Source of the DNA: Clostridiales bacterium | Lineage (GTDB): Bacteria; Bacillota; Clostridia; Christensenellales; Borkfalkiaceae | DNA: 7,520 nt | Direction: 5' to 3' | NCBI GenBank assembly: GCA_021635425.1 | Contig: JAJWOJ010000089.1 | Location: forward strand, 1-7,520 | Shown: one piece after another, positions 1 to 4,510 of the stretch | How positions within the stretch are numbered: position 1 is the first letter of the stretch | Layout of the letters: every line of letters begins with the position of its first letter | The notes under the pieces: model-generated | Seen by the model: only the letters and a program-made list of their open reading frames with translations | Database searches by the model: none | Told to the model about the DNA's origin: nothing | Made by a program: the position numbers and the translations under genes

Positions 1-765
1 ATATTTATCATCGCCTATAAATTCCATTCCGTTAACAGAATAATATTGCGCCGCAATCATATCCTTAACGGTAAATTCTCCGTCGAAATCAAAATCCCCC
101 ATTATCATATCAGGAGTTATATTACCACAACTATATTCTACAACGTTCTTTCCGTCCATATACCCCGCATTTTTTGTACCTGTGACTGCATAAAGTCCCG
201 CATCAAAAGTTCCTTTCTCAAAATCTTTATAGATCTTTATGTTCGTTTTTATTGTAGCAACGCGTAAGATATTGTAGCTCGAAGGGATACAAAATTCTGA
301 ATCGGTCAAATCTATGTTTTTCGTTCCGTTGAAAACAACTTTCAAAAACGGTTCGGAATCCACTCTCTCGTCTGTTTTTACGCCTGCGGCAATATTGCCT
401 TTAACATAGGATTCAGCAGAAACTTTTATGTCAGACAATGTGCCGTTGTAACGCAACATTATAATACTTTCGAAATTTGACAAATATTTTGCTTCGGACA
501 CGGCGTATATATCGATATCGTAACAATCGGTTGCTTGATTCATTATTACGTGCGAAGAAATTTGAAATGACGTATCTACATAAGTGCTAGCATTACCTCC
601 ACCTACGTCTCCGCCGCCAACACCTTCGCCCGCGCCAACGCCTATTCCTTCTCCATTGCCAACGCCAACAGCCGCTTCGTAAGCATAAGCGTTAATGGTC
701 ATCGCCGAAGCCGCAAATGTAAACGACAAACATAAAACGAGAATCAGTGTTAAAATCTTTTTCAT
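1..765 (-). CDS. Secreted protein with a dockerin-type calcium loop, 3' end outside window
   Basis: I see 255 codons from an ATG at 763-765, open to the window edge, so the C-terminus is missing. Residues 1-28 form a signal peptide (MKKI, a hydrophobic core, then an Ala-rich end around AYAYE). Residues 32-58 are a Gly/Val-rich low-complexity linker. Residues 62-215 are a beta-rich region I cannot name; it may be a divergent cohesin- or CBM-like sandwich. Residues 223-235 read GDFDFDGEFTVKD, a textbook D-x-D-x-D-G-(x5)-D loop as in the first half of type I dockerins, followed by a helix-like MIAAQYY. A dockerin normally has two such loops; the second would lie beyond base 1. The SD AAGGAGG (773-779 region) touches the stop codon of the upstream cohesin-like gene, so the two are probably translationally coupled. 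Inference: exported partner of that lipoprotein. An isolated EF-hand-like loop is the alternative. Confidence 0.72.
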   Translation of the reverse strand, partial: MKKILTLILVLCLSFTFAASAMTINAYAYEAAVGVGNGEGIGVGAGEGVGGGDVGGGNASTYVDTSFQISSHVIMNQATDCYDIDIYAVSEAKYLSNFESIIMLRYNGTLSDIKVSAESYVKGNIAAGVKTDERVDSEPFLKVVFNGTKNIDLTDSEFCIPSSYNILRVATIKTNIKIYKDFEKGTFDAGLYAVTGTKNAGYMDGKNVVEYSCGNITPDMIMGDFDFDGEFTVKDMIAAQYYSVNGMEFIGDDKY

Positions 766-778
766 TTTCTTTTCCTCC

Positions 779-1354
779 TTAACTAAGCTTAAAATCGGTC
801 ACGTTGCCGCGAATGTTCTTGACGGGCGGAACGGCTGTTTCGTCTATGTAACCAAGCCCGCCATACGCGATTTCGATTTTAAACGTCAAATCGGCTGCGC
901 CGTTTGTGCTAAGCGAAATATCGCAAATATCCGTCGCGTCGGTTATGTTGGACGTTCCCGCCCACAAAAGGGTTAATACGCCCGAATTTTCGGTGTTTTC
1001 CGTTATCGACATAAATTTTGATGTCGGCGAAACGTCTTTCACCTTAATTTTTCCGTCAAATTTAATCTCAAGCTGAAATCCCGCGATTTTCACTTCGCTT
1101 CCGCCGATTTTAAGCGTTAAAACGGCGTCACTTCCGTTATAACTCTTCTTTTCAAGCGAAAAAGTATTCTGTCCGCTGATTTCATCATCGGGATAATACT
1201 CGCTCTGCGGCTTCCTCAGATTTTCGCCCTGAGATGGGGTGTTGCCGCCCTGTTCGCCGCTACCACCGTTTCCGCCGATGTTTCCGAGCTTTCCGCATGC
1301 CATAAACGAAATCGTCATGAGCAAACAAAGCAACACTACTGCAATTTTTTTCAT
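779..1354 (-). CDS. Lipoprotein with cohesin-like domain
   Basis: A 191-aa protein. Residues 1-20 are a lipoprotein signal ending SFMAC, with Cys20 as the lipidation site; the lipobox is imperfect (Phe at -3, Met at -2). Residues 21-45 are a Gly/Ser/Asn linker. Residues 64-190 have the strand pattern of a cohesin: VKIAGFQLEIKFDGKIKVKD resembles the family's 'IAGxxFxLxYDPxxLxVxxV' strand pair, then SGVLTLLWAGTSN resembles the 'G.lsfl.ad' strand, and ADLTFKIEI the closing 'la.itFkv' strand. Cohesins bind dockerins, and here a dockerin-type protein is the next gene in the operon. A membrane-anchored single cohesin would hold its partner on the cell surface. The ATG at 1352-1354 has a strong AGGAGG at 1358-1363. 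The domain call rests on reading by eye; a generic Ig-like or CBM-like sandwich is the alternative. Confidence 0.68.
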   Translation of the reverse strand: MKKIAVVLLCLLMTISFMACGKLGNIGGNGGSGEQGGNTPSQGENLRKPQSEYYPDDEISGQNTFSLEKKSYNGSDAVLTLKIGGSEVKIAGFQLEIKFDGKIKVKDVSPTSKFMSITENTENSGVLTLLWAGTSNITDATDICDISLSTNGAADLTFKIEIAYGGLGYIDETAVPPVKNIRGNVTDFKLS

Positions 1355-1368
1355 GTTCTCCTCCTTTT

Positions 1369-1387
1369 ACCCGAATGTTTTTCGGGT
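1369..1387 (-). promoter_or_regulatory. 5' leader hairpin ahead of the cohesin-like gene
   Basis: ACCCGAA (1369-1375) pairs perfectly with TTCGGGT (1381-1387) across a 5-nt loop. In the minus-strand transcript it lies between the predicted start of transcription (near 1410) and the Shine-Dalgarno (1358-1363), with about five bases between hairpin and SD. No T-run follows, so it is not an attenuator terminator. It could stabilise the 5' end or tune ribosome access. Confidence 0.5.
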
Positions 1388-1392
1388 ATTAC

Positions 1393-1407
1393 ACAGTTTA
1401 TAACTGT
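1393..1407. promoter_or_regulatory. Operator O1 (ACAGT-N5-ACTGT)
   Basis: ACAGT-TTATA-ACTGT is a perfect 5-bp dyad with a 5-bp spacer. It repeats the core of the palindrome centred at 1429, with centres 29 bp apart, close to three helical turns. It falls at or just after the expected transcription start of the cohesin-like operon, where a bound repressor would block clearance. The neighbouring XRE regulator is the likely ligand (inference). Confidence 0.65.
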
Positions 1408-1416
1408 ATTTACCTT

Positions 1417-1441
1417 ATTATACAGTATATAACTGTATAAT
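1417..1441. promoter_or_regulatory. Operator O2, 25-bp palindrome inside the promoter
   Basis: ATTATACAGT-N5-ACTGTATAAT: perfect 10-bp arms around a 5-bp ATATA spacer. The core ACAGT-N5-ACTGT is identical to that at 1393-1407. It covers the -10 and the whole spacer of the minus-strand promoter, and its right arm also supplies a TATAAT (1436-1441) that could serve as the -10 of the divergent regulator gene. One bound dimer could therefore repress both directions. The +strand promoter has no good -35 at normal spacing. Confidence 0.75.
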
Positions 1442-1446
1442 GTCAA
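1417..1446 (-). promoter_or_regulatory. Consensus sigma-A promoter of the cohesin/dockerin operon
   Basis: On the minus strand the -35 is TTGACA (1441-1446) and the -10 is TATAAT (1417-1422), both exact consensus, spaced 18 bp. The start of transcription is expected near 1410, giving a leader of about 55 nt. A promoter this strong would be nearly constitutive unless repressed, which fits the operator lying inside it. Confidence 0.78.
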
Positions 1447-1469
1447 CAAAAAAAAGAGGCTTTTAAAAA

Positions 1470-1685
1470 ATGGAAGAATTTAAAAACTTATCGAAAAATT
1501 TATCGGAAATGCGGAAGATTTACGGACTCACTCAAAAGCAGGTTGCGGAGAAATTAGGGATAAAATATCAATCATATCAGGCATACGAGCGCGGAACGGC
1601 GCTCCCGTCGCTCGGAAATTTCGTCAAGCTTGCAGACCTATTCGACGTTTCGCTCGATTCCCTCCTCGGCAGAAAGGACATTTGA
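1470..1685 (+). CDS. XRE/Cro-family HTH repressor, DNA-binding domain only
   Basis: A 71-aa protein consisting only of a helix-turn-helix of the Cro/C1 (XRE) family. Residues 8-66 match the family pattern: NLSEMRKIYGLTQKQVAEKLGI (first helices and the LTQ turn), YQSYQAYERGTALPS (recognition helix and the yE-G-xxPs signature), then LADLFDVSLDSLLG (the closing 'la..f.vslD.Llg' helix). There is no sensor domain, so the inducing signal is not visible. The SD AGAGG (1455-1459) lies 10 nt before the ATG. It is divergent from the cohesin-like operon, and two matching palindromes sit in the 115-bp spacer, one inside the operon's promoter. Inference: a dimeric repressor of the operon, probably autoregulated. 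Confidence 0.88.
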   Translation: MEEFKNLSKNLSEMRKIYGLTQKQVAEKLGIKYQSYQAYERGTALPSLGNFVKLADLFDVSLDSLLGRKDI

Positions 1686-1723
1686 ATATTTTCCAATCAA
1701 TCGGACTTTAAACAGCACACCTC

Positions 1724-1750
1724 AAAGTGTTCCCACTCGGCGGAGTATAT
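1724..1750 (+). repeat. Short dispersed repeat, copy 1
   Basis: The 21-nt core AAAGTGT-T-CCCACTCGGCGGA occurs here and again at 1825-1845 with a single difference (T to C). The copy continues GTATAT, which resembles GCATAT of copy 3. Confidence 0.7.
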
Positions 1751-1824
1751 CTAAGTTTTGGGCTAAATTGGGAGGAATGCCGTTGCCATGACTTATTGTT
1801 ATTTTAATTTACTCAAAACAACAA

Positions 1825-1847
1825 AAAGTGTCCCCACTCGGCGGAAT
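1825..1847 (+). repeat. Short dispersed repeat, copy 2
   Basis: It matches copy 1 at 20 of 21 core positions (1825-1845), 101 bp downstream in the same orientation. After the core the two sequences diverge, so the shared unit is short. Confidence 0.7.
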
Positions 1848-1857
1848 CGATGAAAGC

Positions 1858-1882
1858 CTTCACACCCGACGGAGCATATCAT
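1858..1882 (+). repeat. Short dispersed repeat, copy 3 (degenerate)
   Basis: CTTCACACCCGACGGAGCAT is a degenerate form of the CCCAC-Y-CGGCGGAGTAT motif. Its upstream AAGCCTTC is shared with the inverted copy 4, so copies 3 and 4 are a closer pair. Confidence 0.5.
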
Positions 1883-1890
1883 AAGCAAAA

Positions 1891-1939
1891 ACTCAACTCG
1901 GGGGAAGGTGGCACGTAGTGCCGAATGAGGGGCTTCCCC
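1891..1939 (+). repeat. Nested-hairpin repeat element, copy A
   Basis: Inner stem GGCAC (1910-1914) pairs with GTGCC (1918-1922) around GTA. Outer arms GGGGAAG (1901-1907) and CTTCCCC (1933-1939) also pair. The framework AACTCGGGGGAAGGTG-stem-GAATGAGGGG recurs in inverted orientation at 2096-2138. From memory, elements of this general form (GGGGAAGGTG, hairpin, GAnGAGGGG) are widespread between genes of gut Bacillota. Confidence 0.65.
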
Positions 1940-2095
1940 AACATTGAAATAAGTGTACAAAACATCAAATAATCAACTTATAGGCTAGTTTTTATTGTTT
2001 AATCCAATCTTATTTCAAGTAGTCTATCATTATCAAACTATCTTATATAGTTAGCATGGTTTGTATAGTCCGCTCTTATTTATACTCTGCTTGCA

Positions 2096-2138
2096 CCCCT
2101 CTTTCGTCGGCTGCGCCGACACCTTCTCCCAATTCAAC
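2096..2138 (-). repeat. Nested-hairpin repeat element, copy B (inverted)
   Basis: On the minus strand it reads AATTGGGAGAAGGT, then GTCGGC-GCA-GCCGAC, then GAAAGAGGGG. The flanks match copy A, while the stem is a different sequence that is still perfectly paired (GTCGGC 2106-2111 with GCCGAC 2115-2120). This is compensatory change between the copies. Confidence 0.65.
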
Positions 2139-2260
2139 TTTTTATGCTTATAACTTTCTCCGTTGAGTGCGAAGACTTTCTTCTTTTCAACTCTGCAAAA
2201 TATATAACACTTATCCAATATTCTACATAGGGCGCGAACTTTCTTGTTTTTTAATTCGCG

Positions 2261-2285
2261 TACTCCGCCGGGTGGGAAGGCTTCC
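2261..2285 (-). repeat. Short dispersed repeat, copy 4 (inverted)
   Basis: Read on the minus strand the sequence is GAAGCCTTCCCACCCGGCGG followed by AGTA. It matches copies 1-3 in the CCCAC-Y-CGGCGGAGTA core and copy 3 in the AAGCCTTC extension, but faces the other way. Confidence 0.6.
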
Positions 2286-2335
2286 TGCCGCACAGCTTTA
2301 CATTTAATAAAAAAATATTTTCGCCTTATTATATT

Positions 2336-2364
2336 GCGCCCCGTTCGGAAAACGAACGGGGCGC
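2336..2364 (-). terminator. Terminator-like hairpin after the 247-aa membrane gene
   Basis: GCGCCCCGTTCG (2336-2347) pairs perfectly with CGAACGGGGCGC (2353-2364) around GAAAA: a very stable 12-bp stem, 15 bp past the stop codon of the minus-strand gene. The sequence directly after it on the minus strand is AATATAATAAGG, not a T-run; a T7 tract comes about 18 nt later (near 2310-2317). It may act as a terminator or as a 3' end protector. Confidence 0.6.
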
Positions 2365-2379
2365 ACCTTAAAACGTCTG

Positions 2380-3123
2380 TTATGACGCTTTGTATTTTGA
2401 AAGAAGTTTGACGAGTTTCATAAGCCCGACGGAAAGTTTTCTTCTCTCCTCGCATGAAATATTCCGCCTTGAAAAGTTCGACACGTTTGTTTCGAGGTCG
2501 TCTAAAACTTTCTCCTCGTCCGCGGTTAAATCGTACCTGCGCACTCTGTCGATATACGACAACACCTCGTTGAAATTAACTCCGTAATTATTCATCTCCT
2601 CTCCCTCAAACCCTTTAAATACAGGCAAAAACTCCGCCCGACGAAAAGGATTTTCAAACGAGTATTTCAGAACAAGCGATTCATCGGGCGCTTCACCGCT
2701 TTGAAAACAATCGTCGCCGCTTTCGTCGGATAAAAAGTCATCAAAACGCGAAAGCCTCGCTATAAGTCGTTTTTCCCGCATATTCAGTATTTCGCGCGAA
2801 TTGAATTGAAGACATAAAAGCCAATATTCGGCGAACGACGCCGCGGCGATGAACAAGCTCCCTATACATGAAAAAACAAACTCGTCCTTTATCGGTTTCG
2901 AAAATAAATCGCAAACGATTTTCACTGCGGCAAGGGTGTAAACGGCAAGAGTTAGGGCAAGCATCGACGTTTTGTCCGCTCTGCGAATGCGGTAAACAAA
3001 AAAACCCGCAACCATGGTTATAAGAAAAACCGAGGCTACCGCGGACGAAACGATCACGGGATAAAAAACGCCGAAATCGAGCGAGGCGAGAATACCGAAA
3101 ACATAATCGACAAACTTTTTCAT
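2380..3123 (-). CDS. Unknown three-helix membrane protein with charged cytoplasmic tail
   Basis: I do not recognise this 247-aa protein. It has three hydrophobic helices at about residues 22-45, 54-74 and 82-106. The first loop is basic (YRIRRADK) and therefore probably cytoplasmic. The remaining 140 residues are soluble, with an acidic stretch (residues 127-149) and a helical C-terminal part (184-247) rich in Arg/Lys/Glu and ending KLVKLLSKYKAS. No catalytic motif is visible. The ATG at 3121-3123 has no clear Shine-Dalgarno (the preceding bases are AATGATTCATT), so translation may be weak or begin elsewhere. It is divergent from spoIIID with only 74 bp between, so a sporulation-related role is conceivable but rests on position alone. 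A strong hairpin follows the gene. Confidence 0.72.
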   Translation of the reverse strand: MKKFVDYVFGILASLDFGVFYPVIVSSAVASVFLITMVAGFFVYRIRRADKTSMLALTLAVYTLAAVKIVCDLFSKPIKDEFVFSCIGSLFIAAASFAEYWLLCLQFNSREILNMREKRLIARLSRFDDFLSDESGDDCFQSGEAPDESLVLKYSFENPFRRAEFLPVFKGFEGEEMNNYGVNFNEVLSYIDRVRRYDLTADEEKVLDDLETNVSNFSRRNISCEERRKLSVGLMKLVKLLSKYKAS

Positions 3124-3168
3124 AATGAATCATTGTGTGCAAAAGTCCGCATTTTTATACTTTCCTTC

Positions 3169-3183
3169 GCATAAATATTATGC
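3169..3183. promoter_or_regulatory. Palindrome just upstream of the spoIIID ribosome binding site
   Basis: GCATAA-ATA-TTATGC is a perfect 6-bp dyad with a 3-bp centre, ending one base before the SD (AGGGGGA at 3184-3190). The left half overlaps a CATAAATA that loosely resembles a sigma-E -10 (CATACA-type), with an AT-rich ATTTTTA about 15 bp upstream. It may be an operator or a start-proximal RNA hairpin; neither role is proven. Confidence 0.35.
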
Positions 3184-3197
3184 AGGGGGAATGATTT

Positions 3198-3443
3198 TTG
3201 TATTACGATATAGACGCAAGAGTTTTAAAGGAAGCGGAATACATAGTAAAGCACAAAGCGACGGTGAGAAGCACGGCAAAAGTTTTCGGAGTTTCCAAGT
3301 CCACCGTTCACCACGACGTAACCGCAAAGCTTAAATATATCGACGAATACCTTTACGACGAAGTTAAAAAACTTCTGCAGGTTAACTTATCCGAACGGCA
3401 CATAAGAGGCGGCATAGCCACCCGCAAAAAATACAAATATTAA
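3198..3443 (+). CDS. spoIIID: SpoIIID, mother-cell sporulation transcription factor
   Basis: An 81-aa protein matching SpoIIID throughout: TVRSTAKVFGVSKSTVHHDV (residues 22-41) is the helix-turn-helix, with the diagnostic FGVSKSTVH, and LSERHIRGGIATRKKYKY (64-81) is the basic C-terminal region with RH-RGG-AT-KYK that adds DNA contacts in the family. In Bacillus subtilis the protein activates and represses mother-cell genes during sporulation; it is made under sigma-E and autoregulated. The start is TTG at 3198, because TGA lies in frame at 3192-3194 and AGGGGGA ends 7 nt before TTG; the nearby ATG at 3191 is in another frame. It is 12 residues or so shorter than the B. subtilis protein, missing only the tail. 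The usual downstream mreB-like gene (mbl) is absent; a 257-bp spacer and a toxin-antitoxin locus follow. Confidence 0.93.
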   Translation: MYYDIDARVLKEAEYIVKHKATVRSTAKVFGVSKSTVHHDVTAKLKYIDEYLYDEVKKLLQVNLSERHIRGGIATRKKYKY

Positions 3444-3700
3444 AAAATATTATTTTCTTTTTGCCGAGAAAGAAAAGCGAAACGATAAAAAAGAAACAAT
3501 TATGCTTACGAGGTTTAAATTGAGCAGCCACATCACAGCCCATGTTATCCATATATACTTTTTACAATAAGTCGCTGTATAAGTCGATAAACAGGCAAAA
3601 TCACATTATCATCGATAAGCAAAACAACCTTTAAAGGCTTCATGTTTTCACCGTTCACCTCTATTTTTATGTACGTTTTGAAAAATTTCGTCTGATACTA
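3444..3700. other. Spacer between spoIIID and the toxin-antitoxin promoter
   Basis: There is no convincing gene. TTTTCTTT (3453-3460) can pair with AAAGAAAA (3469-3476), a weak hairpin 9 bp after spoIIID without a following T-run. A 32-codon minus-strand frame (3545-3643, product beginning MKPLKVVLLIDDN) has a distant AGAGGTG upstream but no further support. Confidence 0.45.
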
Positions 3701-3739
3701 TTGACAAAGTTGTACGATTTGAATATAATAACAGTACAA
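3701..3739 (+). promoter_or_regulatory. Toxin-antitoxin promoter with flanking TTGTAC/GTACAA operator
   Basis: The -35 TTGACA (3701-3706) and -10 TATAAT (3724-3729) are exact consensus with the ideal 17-bp spacing. TTGTAC (3710-3715) and its reverse complement GTACAA (3734-3739) flank the -10 symmetrically, 18 bp apart. In Phd/YefM systems the antitoxin represses its own promoter, so this dyad is the likely autorepression site (inference). The SD TGAGGAGG (3745-3752) precedes the antitoxin ATG. Confidence 0.75.
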
Positions 3740-3760
3740 TAACATGAGGAGGTTTACACT

Positions 3761-3976
3761 ATGTCGATAACGGCAACAGAATTAAAAGCAAATTTAAGCA
3801 AATATTTACTTCTCTCCGCTACGCAGGATATTTTTATCACCCGCAACGGTAAAGTAATTTCCAAATTAACCAACCCGTTTCAGGAGCGCGTCGACGTTGC
3901 AAAATCTCTTTTCGGCATTTTGCCTGCCGATATCACTTTAGAAGAAGCCCAAAAAGAGAGACTTGAAAAATTATGA
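3761..3976 (+). CDS. Phd/YefM-family antitoxin
   Basis: A 71-aa protein. The N-terminus MSITATELKANLSKYLLLS (residues 1-19), followed by DIFITRNGKVISKL (23-36), is the typical Phd/YefM DNA-binding and dimerisation fold: an initial helix starting with 'ITATELK-NL-KYL' and a hairpin containing 'ITRNGKVISKL'. Residues 42-71 are an acidic, flexible tail (DITLEEAQKERLEKL) that would bind and neutralise the toxin. The start ATG has a strong GAGGAGG 8 nt upstream. The TGA at 3974-3976 overlaps the toxin start as ATGA, so translation is coupled. It probably represses its own promoter through the TTGTAC/GTACAA dyad, more tightly in complex with the toxin. Family level is secure; substrate of the partner is not. 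Confidence 0.88.
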   Translation: MSITATELKANLSKYLLLSATQDIFITRNGKVISKLTNPFQERVDVAKSLFGILPADITLEEAQKERLEKL

Positions 3977-4395
3977 GAGTTCTGATCGACACCTGCGTAA
4001 TTCTTGACGCTCTTCAGGCTCGCGAACCTTTTGCGGAAGACGCAAACAACATTTTTCTTGCTGCGGCAAACCACTTATATAACGGGTACATCTCCGCAAA
4101 AGCAACGACGGATATTTACTATCTGACACACCGTCACACTCACAGCGACAAGGATTCGAGAGATATTTTAAATAAACTTTTGACTATTTTCGACGTCCTT
4201 GATACCATGGGTATCGATTGCCGCCGCGCTATACCATCCAAAACAACCGACTATGAGGATGCGGTTATGATTGAAACCGCTATACGCTCTGAAATCGACT
4301 GCATCGTTACGAGAAACACCGCGGATTATGACAATTCCCCCGTTACAATTTATACTCCGTCCGAATTTTTGAAAACATTATCCGACGAAAATTAA
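3973..4395 (+). CDS. PIN-domain ribonuclease toxin
   Basis: A 140-aa single-domain PIN protein, the usual size for VapC-like toxins. LIDTCVILD (residues 4-12) carries the first metal-binding Asp6. The TTDIYYL (45-51) around Asp47 is characteristic of the group annotated 'PIN_3'. KTTDYEDAVMIETAI (90-104) carries Asp93, Glu95 and Asp96, and CIVTRNTADY (110-119) has the final 'TRN--D' with Asp118. All acidic positions expected for Mg-dependent RNA cleavage are present, so the toxin looks intact. The target (tRNA, rRNA or mRNA) cannot be read. It overlaps the antitoxin by 4 bp (ATGA) and is followed 5 bp later by a strong terminator, so the module is bicistronic and self-contained. Pairing a PIN toxin with a Phd rather than a VapB/AbrB antitoxin is a known combination. 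Confidence 0.88.
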   Translation: MRVLIDTCVILDALQAREPFAEDANNIFLAAANHLYNGYISAKATTDIYYLTHRHTHSDKDSRDILNKLLTIFDVLDTMGIDCRRAIPSKTTDYEDAVMIETAIRSEIDCIVTRNTADYDNSPVTIYTPSEFLKTLSDEN

Positions 4396-4510
4396 TCATC
4401 AGGGACTGCAAGTTCAAAAGAATTTGCAGTCTCTTTGTTTTGATGTAGCTGAGAAATAGCAGGCAAACTATAAGAATTGCCACCGCGGTGATTCGCTTAA
4501 TCTTTTTCAT
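4343..4510 (-). pseudogene. Small membrane ORF, probably decayed at its 3' end
   Basis: A 55-codon frame starting MKKIKRITAVAILIVCLLFL: a basic N-terminus and one hydrophobic helix (residues 7-22). From about residue 24 it runs through the toxin terminator (4401-4434) and into the last 53 bases of the toxin gene on the other strand, so its tail is unlikely to be native. An AAGGAG lies 14 nt before the ATG, too far for strong initiation. The start overlaps the end of the preceding small membrane ORF by 14 bp. It is either the stump of an older gene cut by arrival of the toxin-antitoxin module, or a chance frame. Confidence 0.35.
4401..4441 (+). terminator. Rho-independent terminator of the toxin-antitoxin operon
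   Basis: AGGGACTGCAAGTTC (4401-4415) pairs with GAATTTGCAGTCTCT (4420-4434) around an AAAA loop, a 15-bp stem with two G-U pairs, followed by TTGTTTT. It sits 5 bp after the toxin stop codon. Confidence 0.88.

Larger units (their letters stand above)
1686..2335. other. 650-bp repeat-rich spacer without a credible gene
   Basis: I find no convincing coding sequence. A minus-strand reading frame at 2051-2455 crosses the terminator hairpin and the repeats and overlaps the 3' end of the 247-aa gene; its product looks like chance translation. The spacer holds four copies of a short GC-rich motif, two inverted hairpin elements, and AT-rich dyads such as AACTAT-CTTAT-ATAGTT (2036-2052) and TTGAAATAAG (1944-1953) with its complement at 2009-2018. 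It is probably a landing or breeding site for small non-coding repeats. Confidence 0.6.

Noticed and set aside
1..1354. Full cellulosome locus
   Set aside because: Only one cohesin-like and one dockerin-like module are visible and no glycoside hydrolase or scaffoldin repeats occur in the window.
1724..2285. CRISPR array
   Set aside because: The repeats are unevenly spaced, degenerate and in both orientations, and no cas gene is nearby.
2051..2455. 134-codon minus-strand frame beginning MRGEKKTFRR
   Set aside because: It crosses the terminator hairpin and several non-coding repeats and overlaps the 3' end of the 247-aa gene; the composition shows no domain or motif.
2741..3142. 133-codon minus-strand frame overlapping the membrane protein
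   Set aside because: It is the alternative frame of the 247-aa gene; the latter has a coherent three-helix profile and this frame does not.
3453..3476. Hairpin after spoIIID as a terminator
   Set aside because: The stem is only A-T rich (TTTTCTTT/AAAGAAAA) and no T-run follows on the plus strand, so it is not called.
3545..3643. 32-codon minus-strand frame, MKPLKVVLLIDDN...
   Set aside because: It is hydrophobic and small-protein-like, but the AGAGGTG is 13 nt from the ATG, no promoter is visible and there is no second line of evidence.
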